The notes under the pieces are model-generated. The model was not told where the DNA came from. It was given only the letters and a program-made list of their open reading frames with translations, and ran no database searches. Positions 34,765 to 46,658 of a DNA stretch of 64,000 nt are shown here, piece by piece; the stretch's first letter is position 1, and each line of letters starts with the position of its first letter. Origin of the DNA: Rhodocollybia butyracea (Eukaryota; Basidiomycota; Agaricomycetes; Agaricales; Omphalotaceae); the NCBI GenBank assembly GCA_015501585.1, contig JADNRY010000115.1:123854-187853 (forward strand). The letters are read 5' to 3'. The translations under genes and the position numbers were made by a program.

Positions 34765-36017
34765 ACACCGGGGGCAAGGACCGGCGCAGTTGATTTCCCA
34801 CTGCCATTAACGCAGTGGGCAACGCAGGGGGCAACGCAGTCGTTTTTGCGATGATGTCATTCTATTGAGACGGAGTTCCGAGCCTTCCGGCTGATTGATC
34901 TTTGTTAACTCTTTGTACTATGCATCGAAATTTCTGGCTTAAGAGATACAGTCCATTGTGTCTACATCTACTGTTGAACCAAGCAGTGTTCAATGAACAC
35001 CAGACATGACTGGGTTTTGAATGTCAGTTCCTGTAATTGCGGCCAGCGGGACTCAGGTGCCGCGTTATAGCGCCTAAATCTTTCCCACCACCAATTACCT
35101 GGTTTCCGATGTTCCCTTATGTTTATCACATGAACAAGGAAGCGGACTCTCTAACTTTAGGTGAACAACATATTTCTAAATACAATATGTAGCCAGGCAG
35201 AAATTTTCCCAAAAATTTACTGATTTATTCATGTCAATATATGGTTTTTTCTGCCATTTCAATCACCCAAGAGGGGATGTAGCCAGGGGCTTCATCACTA
35301 ATGTAAAATACTGCATAATCATGTTATAGCAGTCCCTAGCACCTCAAATATACCAGATCTAGTATCAGCCCAAGGTAATGAGCTTACAGTAAGTAGTATA
35401 AGTAAATGATCTCCAATGTTTGCTGTTTACCATCACAATTGTGCCCCCCAGCCTTATCACAATGTCCAAGCAATACAATAATGAGCTGCACAGAATTGAG
35501 AGTACTAGTAGTATTTTCAGCATTTGGCTGACCTACTACTAGTAAGTATGATATTGAGAATTTTCAACTATCAATAGCAAGTTCTCAGATAATTAGCATG
35601 CAATGAATAAAGTATCATAGAGTCTAGACCCAATAACCCTCTGAGACCCATAGATGGGTGCTTCTAATTTGTCCAGTGGCTGCTCCCTGTTCATGCTCTT
35701 GCCAGTTCATGCAGATGATTGCTGTGTATGCCAAGCACTTATTGCAGTGACTTCTCGGTTCTAGCCTGGTAAATGTTAGCACTATCCCTTGGAGCCAGAA
35801 GTAGGAGCGCGCTTGAACAGGCCTGAACTCTGGGATCACTTACTTATAACGGTGCGGGGAAGGTCCATCAGGCATCAATCGTTTACATATTCACTTGCGG
35901 CCGGCCGGAACTCCTTTCAATAGAATGACGTCACAAAGTCAACTGTGTTGCCCCCTGCGTTGACCACTGCGTTAATGGCAGTGGGAAATCAACTGCGCCG
36001 GTCCTTGCCCCCGGTGT
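34765..36017. mobile_element. Long-TIR nonautonomous DNA element
   Basis: The ends are near-identical inverted repeats of about 125 bp. From 34765: ACACCGGGGGCAAGGACCGG, then CGCAGTTGATTTCCCACTGC, CATTAACGCAGTG and, further in, 'gtcattctattga.a.ggagttccg'. The right end (36017 downward) reads the same. The 1.0 kb interior has no transposase; its frames are short. No exact target duplication was found and the superfamily is unknown. It lies just upstream of the phosphodiesterase pseudogene. Confidence 0.8.
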
Positions 36018-36166
36018 AACTTGTTTGTAGGTGCTTTGCAACGTTATCGATCGATGAATTGATGACATCGATGCATCCAGGCTAGTATAACGGGAATTTG
36101 ATGGGAAGCAAATATTTCCTTTCTTGGACCATTCCGTGTCATCCCTCCCTTCCTTCGTTGCTCTAT

Positions 36167-36935
36167 TAGAGCGTATTTGCAGCGGGATTCGTCTCTCCAG
36201 CGTCTCATTTATCACGTGTTGAAGCACTCGCTACGCATTTAATGCTGTTTTCAAAAATAATCCAGGTATTCCCAGAAAACGAAGTTCTGGCACAACACAA
36301 CTCTGTGAGATCGTCAGATATTTCCAAAAAAGGGAAGATCCATAACCATCGCACTCGGGTATTCCCATAAAAGGAAGAACCATCCTGCGTCGATCCGACT
36401 CAAACTGACCAGAGTGGTCAGATATGTCTAAAAAAGGAAAATTGTCACTCCATGTCAGATGCTAGCACAACAATAACTACTGAAGTCATGTGTTTTGTCT
36501 CATCAGCGTCTCCGCGTTACATGTAACATTTTTAGCGGCTGCAAATACGCTCTATTAGAGCATATTTGCACCGGGATTTGTCTAGCCAGCGTCTCGTTTA
36601 TCACGTGTTGAAGCACTCGCTGCACGCCTCTTGCCATTTTTCAAAAATATTCCAGGTATTCCCAAAAAGGAAGTTCTGACCACCACACAACTCTGTGAGA
36701 TCGTCAGATATTTCCAAAAAAGGGAAGATCTTTGACCACCGCACTCAGATATGTCCATAAAAGGAAGAACTATCCGCATCGGACTCTGAGAGGAACTGAC
36801 CAACAGTAGCCAGATATGTCCAAAAAAGGAAAATCGTGGCCCCACGTCGGATGTTAGCACGTAGAGTCACGTTTGTCGTCTCATCAGCGTCTCCGCATTA
36901 CATGTCGCCTTTTTAGTGGTTGCAAATATGCTCTA
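36167..36935. mobile_element. Tandem pair of mariner-like MITEs
   Basis: Two units of about 385 bp (36167-36554 and 36556-36935), each starting GAGC(G/A)TATTTGCA and ending in its reverse complement, TGCAAATA(C/T)GCTC, with TA at every boundary. TA duplications suggest the Tc1/mariner group. Each unit holds four copies of a roughly 25 bp subrepeat built around CC(A/T)AAAAAGG. No coding capacity. Confidence 0.8.
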
Positions 36936-37466
36936 TTCTGATCTAAATACCGGAAGTGACGCTGGGGGTGTGTCGATGTGACTAGGCCACATACTCGTGA
37001 ATCATTATGCTCCGACACTAACTAAGGCAAGAGGGTGCCCACGTTGTCTGCGGAAGGATGCTCCTCGGGGGATGTAATGATGGTGGGAGTGTTTATTTAT
37101 TCATGTTTTTGCGTCCACCACTTTTTATATTGTCTTTTTTTGCCCCCCAAGGTACCAAGTTATGGCGAATCTATTACCAAGGCTGTAGCGTTTCTGGTCC
37201 TTGGGTCCTATATCGATACGCTAACCCACGTATTAAGTTACCAATACCTATGCCTCAGGCATACTAAAGAACGCACAAAGGATCCCACCATGTCCGAAGA
37301 ATAATACAGCTCAAAACCTCCCAATTCGCTCGCATAGCTCACAAGAGCTCACAAGACAGTGTATAAATGATTGGGTTGATTAAAGATAGTCGGAGATTAA
37401 AGATAGTTGGAGATATAAGCTAAATAAAATCATGTTGACAATGGACATTACACTTCATCTCGTCAT
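36936..37466. other. Intergenic, nothing clear
   Basis: No gene supported. A short direct repeat 'gattaaagatagt(c/t)ggaga' occurs at about 37378-37412. Confidence 0.35.
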
Positions 37467-39180
37467 CTATACCTGCTCGGTGGAATATCGTAGGGGTTGT
37501 AATTTTTTGATATCAAAATGCTGTTGCTTTGATGACGATGATGGAGGTTTGACCGTCCCAACGCTGGTAGTTGGAACAGACGCCTCTTGAGGCTCATATC
37601 TCAGCTCAATCTGCTGCTTTTCTGATTGATAACCCGTGTCCGACTCCCTCTCGCAATGATATGCGGGAATCTCTAAAGGCCCACAGACTAATGTCCCATG
37701 TAAATCGTCGTGGACATAAGTATACCTGGACGGAGATGCTGCAGATTCCGAAGGGAAAGAGCTGGTTGCATTGGACCATTTTCTCTTGACATCGGTGTAG
37801 CGGAGAGTCGGAGGCTCAAGGTCTCCGTCCACTTCAGCCTCAGCTTCTACACTCCTATGAGGAGATCCCCCGACACCAAGGCCAAGCAGGGTCCTCACCA
37901 TAATGAGCGTCGGTACAATTCCCTCAGGCTGAAAAAGCAAAAGTGATCAATTTAGTAAAGCTCAAAGTCGAAGATATTATACGCACCACCACCTGGAGAA
38001 GGATGGGGGTCATCGTGGCGGGTCAACCCTTGACTTCAATGATTAAGCAGATAATCAGGGCAGTAGGATATAGTGTTCCTGACTCAACACTGACAAACGG
38101 GAGTTGAACGCGAGTGGAAAAAAAGGCAGGAGAATCAGACAAGACATACAGCATAGACACGATTGCATTCAACCGTTTGTCTTGTCCGTCAATACCCAGA
38201 AGGCGAGCATGGACCCTGTTCAGCCACCAAATGCGGCCGGCTAAATACACAATTACACTTGTCATGGCTGCAAGTAGGGTCAACTCGACGCACCAATAAG
38301 TCCTGTCAGGAGAAGGTTATTGAAGATGGTCACGCCCAGGAAAACAAAGTTGAGGTGGCCCCCTATTGTAACATCATTGGACTGACCGGTGGTGAACGGC
38401 ATAAGATATGGCTAGGAGTTACTCCGAGTCAACACTCAATTTGGTTAATAGGGGCATAAGGCACACGTACCAGCATTGATCACGGACAAGACAGCAGGAA
38501 CGAGAGGAACCCAAACCTTCCTATTCCATACATGATAACAGCGGTATACCTTCCCATGGAGTATCATTGAGAACTCGTAACACGGTAGAAATAGTAGAAA
38601 GAATGAACAAGCACACCATCAGCCACCCAGCTAGAAGATTTGTTTGAACGTTGATATAGTATGTAAGTATCAGGACAACCCACTTTGCAGTCCCAAATAG
38701 CGCTGAGATCGCCGTCCTAAATTAAAAAAAACCCGCTTTTAAATACAATTCTTCGCAATTGAATGTAATTATTATTCAAACACACCTGTAGTTCTCAAGA
38801 TTCCGCGCCCTGCCAGTTGCGTCCAAGTTCGATGATAACGAATTCGATAACGTTCTCCACCTCATACACAGACACTATGATCCCTCCGGTTGCAAGTACA
38901 AACAACGCAAGCAAGGAGATAGGATAGATTGGATGTTGAAACTTCTTGTCTAGTTTCACTTGTCGAAGTTGTAACAAAATATATACTCCTCCTAGAATTA
39001 TGTATGCACCTGAACAAACTCCATGAGCGGGTGTATGCGGACGGAGAATAACACGATCCGTACCGTAGAAGAGGAATTGAAACTAGAGTGCAAATCATAC
39101 GTTAGTGAATGGCAAGTGGTAAAAGGCGCAGGGTTTGGCACAATGCCCATGTTGAAGGCCTCAGATACTACGTCGCCCAT
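37467..39180 (-). pseudogene. Seven-helix membrane protein pseudogene
   Basis: Paralogue of the 50062-51931 gene, with matching exon boundaries. Recognised pieces: start MGDVVSEAFNMG (39180), micro-exon FQFLFYG (39083-39065), VYILLQLRQ..YPISLLALFVLATGGII (38985-38880), TGRARNLENYRTAIS (38820), VYRCYHVWN (38550), FNNLLLTGLIG (38325), AGRIWWLNRVHARLLG (38240), VESGTLYPTALIICLIIEV (38080) and GIVPTLIMVRTLLG (37925-37880). Damage: a frameshift near 38830; a deletion plus 1 nt shift near 38400; an in-frame TGA at about 38023-38025, where the intact paralogue reads GSS; and no usable donor after exon 1. The C-terminal tail is degenerate but still open. Confidence 0.8.
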
Positions 39181-40834
39181 TTTTCGCACAGCAGAAAATG
39201 AGGATAGGAGAAACGGGAAGGTAAAGAGTGGCGGATGGGGGAGGGGGAAAGCATGGAATGGAAGAGAACGAAAGAGGAACGAAAGGAGGAAAGAACGAAA
39301 GGAAATGTAAACCCAAAACAATACCGTTGGATAGTTTTTATAGTGCTATCGCGAGTTCCTGTCATGGATAAAGTCAAGCTGGGGGGCCGATGTCGCTCTT
39401 CATACATATCTGTACATCTAGTCAGTGGTCGCTATCGCGAGTTTTTTCGGACTTTAAGGGGTTATTTATTTGCTTAATTAAACTTCGGTCATCAATTATT
39501 ATATATACAAGAAAGGTACTTACAGTTAGGGGGTTTCTCGTGGGTTCACTGTGGTATATGGTGAATATAATGTCGCCCTCATGATTATCAATGTACAAAA
39601 GTCCCGCCTTTGTTCGTAATCTGGATCCCATTTGGATCCCACTGCTAGAAGAAGATGATTTGGTTCTATTTACCAAGGGGGGTCCGGGCCGTGAACCCGT
39701 GATATCGGGTCGGTCGGTTGGTGTCTCGGTGAGGGCCTTAAAAAAAAATTTCACACCAGGATTTTTGAGGGATGTATGCACTGTGATGCACTGTCAGCCC
39801 TTGAGAACTTTGTTGTAACTTAAGCCCACCAAGCTGGAAGCATGCATGTTGAGGCTATATTGAGGACATCTTCTCACATACAGGCTGGACATTGCCTGAA
39901 TTCAAATATATCTATGTAATCTTATCTTATCAAACATTATGAAAGACAGTCTAACCTGTTGTAGATTTGAGTCTGTACTGGAACATTCTAGTACTTTTGT
40001 TAGTATTACTCATTACTTACTCAGCCTACTTACCAGTACTGTGTAGAATATTCTAGAAGGTATTGTAAGTAGTATAAATACTGTAGAGGTCCTGGGGGAG
40101 ACCCAGACAATTGTACTAAAGGTCTAACAACCGAGTGCACTGTTGTTGTAAAGGGGGAAAATTCAGATACAAGCTACGCTCATCCTCCAAATGTGGAGAC
40201 AAAAGCACACCAGAGGGTGGAGATGGGTAAAGCCCTGGGTCAACAACCCGATGGGATCTCATTCCATAAAACTAGGTACTTATATACCATACAACTGTAT
40301 ACTACACTATATAAGGGAATTGACTAGCTATAATTCCAGGCAAGTCATGTGAAGTCATTATGAGTCATTTAGAATCATTGCACAGTCATGCACAGTCAAT
40401 GACTCAATGCACAGTAATGATGTACTACAAATGAGTCAATGCAATATTGACACATTATGACTCTAGTCCATATGAGTCAGTCCAGGTTTGTACACGGAGG
40501 CACTTGGAAATATTCCAGTCCAAATTCCTACATGCACAAGTGTTACCAGATCACTTAATCCACAACATAATCTACATAGATAGTTGCAAGCTTGAAATTA
40601 GTGGTCCTCATAGCTATGTATTGGCCATAGGATACAGAGATTTTGAGTGTTTGTGGTTCATGGTCAAAGTGAACACTTCTGTGGAATGGCAACGTAACAC
40701 CAGCTTTGACCTGCGTGGAAGAAAAATTCCCAATATAGTAGTTTACATAAGCTTTTCGGTCGGTCGGTGTCTCAGCTTGGGTCTTAAAAAAAATATCGAC
40801 CCGATGTAATGGATTCACGACCCGAGCCCCCCTT
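39181..40834. other. Unassigned, with AP-1-like site cluster
   Basis: Two - strand frames (39781-39422 and 40818-40555) share FFK-x-x-x-ETPTDR, with similar DNA ('cggtcggt(t/c)ggtgtctc...cttaaaaaaaa') at 39710-39755 and 40755-40795, so one is a copy of part of the other. Neither has a recognisable domain. 40300-40320 has a TATA-like 'actatataag'. Four TGA(G/C)TCA sites lie at 40361, 40400, 40432 and 40473. Confidence 0.35.
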
Positions 40835-40984
40835 GTTCCCTGTCCTTTGTCTGATTCCTGCTAGGTCAATAGAAAGTTTTAACTGGATGGTGTATACTAA
40901 CAGGTAGCCCACCAAAATTCATATGTATTAAGTAGAATCTCCTCTGAGGCCTGTCCTCAAGCTCCTCCAGCGTCCTTCAACATC

Positions 40985-41077
40985 AGCCTGATGGCCTAGG
41001 AGTATGATTCGTTGTAAGGGTACCCATTAAGACACATTCTTTTGACGAGGTCCCGGGTTTAATTCCCGGTCAGGCCC
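40985..41077 (+). tRNA. tRNA-Pro-like sequence, likely pseudogene
   Basis: Acceptor ends AGCCTGA/TCAGGCC (first pair mismatched), D-arm 'tggcctaggagtatgatt', T-arm 'ggtcccgggtttaattcccgg'. These match fungal tRNA-Pro. The anticodon stem CGTTG/TGACG is weak and an intron-like insertion fills the loop, so no proline anticodon can be read. Confidence 0.45.
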
Positions 41078-41307
41078 TACTCATGCACTTTTATGAGTTC
41101 TTTTTTCGATAGATTACATGTCAATCTTCAAACCTAGTCACCCAGTTTCTGTGTTCTTGTCCTTGTAGGCCTGTCAATAACTAGATGGTTCACACTAGCA
41201 AAGAGGATGCGCTAAGTTGGGTAGTAGAGCCTTTGATGCAAGCCCACCAAAATGCAGATATACCCTCTGAGACCTATCCTCAAGCTCCTCAAGCGTCCTT
41301 CCGCATC

Positions 41308-41409
41308 GGCCTGATGGTCTAGGAGTATGATTCGTTGTTACTATGTGGGGATTGTAACCTGTAGTTGTATCTTTCGACGAGGTCCCGGGTTCAATTCCTG
41401 GTCAGGCTC
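41308..41409 (+). tRNA. tRNA-Pro-like sequence with intron-like insert
   Basis: GGCCTGA/TCAGGCT acceptor, D-arm TGGTCTAGGAGTATGATT, T-arm GGTCCCGGGTTCAATTCCTGG (box B intact). Anticodon stem CGTTG/CGACG; the loop opens TTACTA then about 30 nt. If spliced in the usual place the anticodon would be ACT, not a proline anticodon. Confidence 0.5.
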
Positions 41410-41675
41410 TAAACATTCTGCTATTCAGTCAATTTTTCGCAATGTAAGATCATATTTCCGTTTTTCATATTTCTTTTTGTCCTACTCGCCTACAAATTTG
41501 CCCACTACTTTGATGTCTCCGTCACAGTCAACATGCTATTTGTAGTACGTACACATTAGGTATATAAATCCAACACATCCAACACACTCCGGAAATAATC
41601 GGAAACCCAGTCGTATCATATAGGACTCATGTAACCAGATCTAATTGTTTCTCTGATTGTACGTATACCCTAAGC

Positions 41676-43596
41676 TTAGCTTAGCACTGTGAACACCTTC
41701 CGCCGGGTTGCACTGCTTCTCCCCCAGAAAGCATCTATAGGCTTAAGTTCCTCACAATACTGCAGCCTCATAGCGCCCTCGTTCTTTATCGTTGCCAAAT
41801 TCACATCCATATACCTCGTCGCAGCCACCATCTCCGAAAAGCTCATATCGTCTGGATGAACATCTACTCTCATGCACCATATCCCATAAACTGCACCAAT
41901 GCTGACAGCCAACACAGCCAACCCATAGATTAACCAGAGTTTCCAATAGACGTAGTGGTATTGGTTATACGAAGGCAGAATCTGCATTTTCGCAAGAGTA
42001 GTGGGGGGCGTTGATGAAGGATATGTTAAGTTGGAAGCGATGGAGATGAAGGCAAGGGTGGTGTTAGTGAACAGATTTGTGAGCCCTTGACTTAAATTCC
42101 CAGAGGGAGAAGTCAGATCGAATGACCACAAGTCCACCGTGCTGTTCACAGAGAAGAGCGGGGTGAGTTGCGCGGATGTTGTTTCTCCGGCACCGAGGAA
42201 GGTCCCTGTATGACCATAGAAGGTCAAGTTCCCTAAGAAAAGATCAACAAAGGTCTCAGCCATGGCACGACTTGCTATGGCAAAGTTGGCGTCGGGCGAG
42301 AGGATTGAGGTGCTACCGCCCCAACTATTGATGCATGCATCGATCGAGCAGTTCGAAGGCGAGATGGGTGAATTGTACGAGAGTACCTGCGAGGAAGTGG
42401 TTTGGGTGTTATTGACAAATGTTGTTGTCGCAGAATATGTCGCATTCCAAAAGGTGCATGTTGAGCCTACTGGGGTGAGCTCTGAATCCTGCAATGCTAA
42501 AGGGTTGTTGACCCCAAAGTGGGGAATACAAGCAATTGTCAAATCACAAGGGGAGGTATCATTCCAGACACTTGTAAACGCTATTGGCTCTGTCCGGTTG
42601 AGATTTGAAGTGGCATTGTAAGTCCCGACAAAGTTCCTATTGTCGGGCAACTCCCAGTCATCGAGATTGATCAAGACCGCTGTTCCATTGCCAGGGTCAG
42701 TCCCATTACCTATGTCATTTGGTGAAAGGTCGGTACATCGGAGGGCGGGGGCACTATAATTAAACGTGTAAGAGCAACTCAACGCAGAGGTACATTCTCC
42801 CTCGGGTACATGCCATCCAGGTGTGACATCGGTCGTAGCAGCTACATAGATAGCCTGTTTGAAAAGATCTGATGGCTGCAAGTAATTGGAAAATGTGTTC
42901 ATGTTGGTAACACTAAGTGGATACATGGAAGACAGATCCAACGAAGGAACCTGACCAACCGTGGATGTAATGGTACCACTTTCAATGGTGAGCGCCCCGG
43001 GAACAAGCACAGGAAGCAGCGCAAGAGACAGGTTAATGGCCGCAATCACAATGAGGGGTAGAATGAAGAAGACTTGGCGGCTAAAAATGACACGGAGCAA
43101 GGATGGAATGCTGAAGAGCTTAAACAAGCGGTCGAGCTCAGGTAGGGTATGCGAGCGACGCCCGACGTGATACCAGACCTGGATATTATTTCATGAGATC
43201 AGGGCAAACAATGAACAGCTCAAAACATACCGCATGTGTTAAACTACAACTCATTGACACCCCAAGGGCAACCTGCCCTACTTGGGGAAATGTGTTCTTT
43301 GCAATCGTGATCCAAAACTGAGAGTACAGATCTGAACGCTTTCCACTTAGAAAGGCAAAGAAGACGTGGTTACAAATCATAACCACAATTCCAGCAAGTA
43401 ATCCTCCGACAATAGCCAGGAGTGACCACCGCATTGAACCACTGTTACCAAAACTTGAAAGAGGCAATATTTGATGCTGCTGATTTCTCTTGATTTCAGG
43501 CTCGTATGCATATGGGTCGTGCGTGTTTTTGAAGTCGCTTTCCTTGTCAAGAAGCCCTTGATAAGAATTTTCCAGGCTCCAGGGCCCAAAGCTCAT
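41676..43596 (-). CDS. Large multi-pass membrane glycoprotein
   Basis: Two exons: 43596-43231 and 43178-41676, a 52 nt GT-AG intron, 622 residues. An N-terminal cytosolic part of about 50 residues; helices SLLAIVGGLLAGIVVMICNHV and FPQVGQVALGVSMSCSLTHAVWYHV; a short loop RRSHTLPELDRLFKLF; helix VFFILPLIVIAAINLSLALLP; then an outer domain of about 370 residues with about 20 N-x-S/T sites and paired Cys (CTSALSCSY, CDLTIAC, CSIDAC); final helix LIYGLAVLAVSIGAVYGIWCM and a short cytosolic tail. This is the plan of an abundant, uncharacterised basidiomycete/ascomycete membrane family. Probably plasma membrane. Ligand and function unknown. The + strand frames over it are shadows. Confidence 0.8.
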
Positions 43597-45311
43597 GGTA
43601 TTGGTCAGTTAAGCTGTCAACCCCAATTTATCAGACTGAATCTAATGCTGTTTTGTGAATGGTATTGACTTTTACTGTCAAAGATGCGAGCTCTCTTGTT
43701 TGTGCCGTCAAGTCAGGAGGATCAAAAACTTGCCTCTAAACCTATGAGCATTGAGAATAAGTATCGAGGATAAAACTCGCACCTCGGGCGTCAGTAGTTG
43801 GAAGTGCTTGGAAAACTTCAATGAACATCTTTTTAAGTATCTTGATGTTTTAATTCATCTAGTTAGGGAACTGGGAGGTTCTGCCAAGACTATGTGAAAA
43901 GTTTCATCGAAAGTCTGGTAACTACTGGTTAGCCAATTTGCGCGCTGCGTTTTCATCTGTCCATCGCTATCATTCGGGCTGTTTTCGTCACCATTGAAGT
44001 AACTTGACACTGCATCTAGATCTATGATGCTTGAGTGGTTCTGCCCAGTTCTGCTCCTTCTGCAACTTGCTCGAATTTATACTCGCTGCCCTCTTTGTGC
44101 CCTCTACTCTCTGTTAGACTCGCTCTTGGCATTCATACGCAAGTAGGCCTCAAACCCTGTAAGGACTAATCATTGAATGTTCTCTCGCCGATCCACGGCA
44201 CGTCGGAGATGTTATCTAGTTTCTCCCTTCCCATATTTTTACCTCTGGTGCGTCTGTTCCGGATCTTGTGGATATAGCGCATATATCTTATGTCGTGTTT
44301 CAAGCTTTGGGCGCATCTGACTCTGGTGTCATGAAAAAATTAACGGTAAGAACTGTTGTAAATATCCGGCGCAGGGACTGAAGCCATGAGGCTCGAGGGA
44401 CAGAAGATACTTGATTGGATACTATAGGTAGTGGCCTTAGAGAAGGCCTTATATACTTACTGCAGAATAATAAATATATATGAGGCATCAATAGCTGGGT
44501 GGGTAATGATTGGCAAAGCATTATATACAACAAGAACAACACGTCTGATACTTCAAATTCATCCCCATCTGTCAGAAACATAATGTCTTCCGCCATCTAA
44601 TATATGAAACACCTGTCAGTTGTGAGGTACTTCCATGGGGACTGTATTTATTAATAGTAGTACATTCAGGAGCGAGAAATCTTCAAAACCACAGATAACC
44701 TCACCCAACCCACTCGGAGCTCATGCTCTCCATTCAAAGTGTCCTCCTAGTCGTTGTCCCCCATGTTTCCCCTCACTGAGTAAAAGTCATCCGCATCTCG
44801 ATACTTCACTGCATAATCTCGTAAATAACTGTTGTCCGGCCCGTTCCCACATGTAAGTGAACTCAGTGATTGGCAGGTTTTTGCAATTCCTGACTCGAGG
44901 CCTTCTAATCGGAAACAATTGTATTCACAAGAACAAGTTGGTCAAAATCTGGTTCCGTTCCCGGTCACTGCGTAGCCTATACTTTACCTACCTCAGTTGT
45001 ACCTAGTATGCAACAATTGAGGTGAGCCTTTCCTTTCTTATTCATCTACCAGTTTACTTATTTACTGTAGATTTATATTTATCTTTCATCTACAAGTAGC
45101 TTACTTACTTAGTTGTGCTGACACGAACTGAGGCCTGAGATTTATCTAGTTTGTCTACAAGGGACCCTTCTAAAATAGGGCTTAGAGAGGTAATTTCTGC
45201 CCTCAACCCATCTTTGACCTTATGGGCTGTTGGACTGTTCAAGGACTTTCAGGTATTTAGAATATAATCTGGGTTTTTGCAAATTGAGGCCCACGGGAGG
45301 CCACCCAATAT
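43597..45311. other. Intergenic, no gene supported
   Basis: A - strand start MAEDIMFLTDGDEFE (44596 downward) is followed by a plausible donor, but the next exon would stop at once. Nothing else recognisable. 45000-45130 is rich in TTACTT/CTACAAG. Confidence 0.35.
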
Positions 45312-46658
45312 TCAACAGCCTACAGGGGCATTGGCAATGTCGCGCTCGGGGTTGGTAACATCAGCGGGCCATTCATAATCCTTAGTACCGAGGATATAGT
45401 TAAGATTATCATAAGGGCGATCGCAAATTGCCCAATCAAAACCAAGGCGGAAGGGGTTCCCGGGCACCGCACGCAACTGCCAACCTTGCCCTGCTTGTCC
45501 AGTGGGCATCTCCTTTGGAGTACCGGTGTGGAATGCAGGAGTATAGAATTTGTCATCTATCTTGAAGCCATAAGTAATAGAAATACCAATGAGCGGGTAT
45601 TGAGGGTAATTGGTTTTGATCCACTGAAGGAGGTCAAGCAGGACCTTGTCTTTGATAAACTCTGCTTTGACTTTGGTATCAGTCACGGGTTCGCCTTTGA
45701 GATCTCGGACTTCCATTGTCTCCAAACTAACCCCTTTTCCAATGCCAACTGCACCGAGTGAGAGGGCCGCAATGTTGAGGCCGCTTGTGATCATTGAAAC
45801 AAACCAGTTCTTGGCATTATTAAGCATGCAGCTATAATCATGCGAGTTGCTGGGGAGGCCTGCAAGAATAGGCAGTACTTCGGGCACCATAACGGGAATA
45901 TAGAAAATATCCTTCCAATCAGCGTGTGGACTAAACGCAAGAACTTTTTGCTTGAAATCCTCATAGTTGCGGATGGTATAGCCGTAAAACTGGATAGCAG
46001 CATTCTGGCGGAGGTTGGGATAGTAGCTGAACGCGGATGCGGCCTCGGCGCAATCATTGTTTCGGCAGTCAAAGATAAGCGTTGCATTCCTGTTTTTGCT
46101 GACAATCTCTTGGAGGAAGGAGAAGCCATAGACAATGTTGCTCAACGTGTCAACATAGCGATGAGACATAGATTTTGCTCCGGGCTCACGGGAAATGAAC
46201 CGTGGAAGGGGCGCTCCAAGGGGGGGCGGGGTGAAATCTGCCCAGGCTCCGGTCTCCAGGGTCTGGCGGTCGGCAACGAGGTCGTGCTGGATGATTGGTT
46301 CGCGGGGAGCGAGCAGCAAAGATTCTGCTCCTCGCTTGAGAAAGACCAGATCGCACTCTGCATTGTTGCCCGTGTTTTCAGCGGCGCCCGCCGTGGCAAG
46401 CAAGAGCGCCTTGACTGAACCATCGGGGATGCCATCATACATAATGTCCTGACCCCGGTGGAAAATGAGCTGGCGATGCTGGGCGGTACCACGCATGGTG
46501 GGCTTCCAGGTGCTCAGAAGGTTGGGCATAGAGCAGTTGGCCCAAGCCTCCTTTGCCATCATATCTGGGGGAAGGAGGAGGGCGTTACTGATGCGTGGGT
46601 ACACGCTCTCCCTTGAGGAAATGGATTGAACAGCGGGGGGATACATCCTGTTCTTCAA
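45312..46658 (-). CDS. GDPD/PLC-like phosphodiesterase
   Basis: A single long open frame; the first ATG in it gives MYPPAVQSISSRES (about 46646-46604). It shows the order of the glycerophosphodiester-phosphodiesterase/PLC-like TIM barrel: HRGQ, then DG-VKALLLATAGAAENT, E-C-D in NNAECDLVFLK, and QHDLVADRQT (the HD-x-x-x-x-R-T site), then FLQEIVSKNRNATLIFDCRNND and a C-terminal GFDWAICDRPYDNLNYIL. In the family these acidic and His residues bind a divalent metal and attack a phosphodiester. No signal peptide seen, so the true 5' end may be missing: an ATG at about 46672 (MSTSLFEEQDVS) matches the pseudogene copy's start but is out of frame because of a 40 bp difference. Function inferred from motifs only. 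Confidence 0.55.
   Translation of the reverse strand: MKNRMYPPAVQSISSRESVYPRISNALLLPPDMMAKEAWANCSMPNLLSTWKPTMRGTAQHRQLIFHRGQDIMYDGIPDGSVKALLLATAGAAENTGNNAECDLVFLKRGAESLLLAPREPIIQHDLVADRQTLETGAWADFTPPPLGAPLPRFISREPGAKSMSHRYVDTLSNIVYGFSFLQEIVSKNRNATLIFDCRNNDCAEAASAFSYYPNLRQNAAIQFYGYTIRNYEDFKQKVLAFSPHADWKDIFYIPVMVPEVLPILAGLPSNSHDYSCMLNNAKNWFVSMITSGLNIAALSLGAVGIGKGVSLETMEVRDLKGEPVTDTKVKAEFIKDKVLLDLLQWIKTNYPQYPLIGISITYGFKIDDKFYTPAFHTGTPKEMPTGQAGQGWQLRAVPGNPFRLGFDWAICDRPYDNLNYILGTKDYEWPADVTNPERDIANAPVGC

Larger units (their letters stand above)
40835..41630 (+). repeat. Duplicated tRNA-like segment, copy A
   Basis: Direct duplicate of 47076-47945. Both begin 'ttccctgtcctttgtctgattc', contain two tRNA-Pro-like sequences each preceded by 'cctgtcctcaagctcctc', and end 'gtcgtatcatataggactca'. 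Copy A lacks about 80 bp present in copy B (47815-47893). Because copy B runs into the 3' end of the DUF1769 gene, that place is probably the source and this is the inserted copy. Confidence 0.8.

Noticed and set aside
42262..42621. 119-residue + strand frame
   Set aside because: Antisense to the membrane glycoprotein, no motif.
45840..46418. 192-residue + strand open frame
   Set aside because: It lies entirely over the phosphodiesterase gene on the other strand and has no recognisable domain; a shadow.
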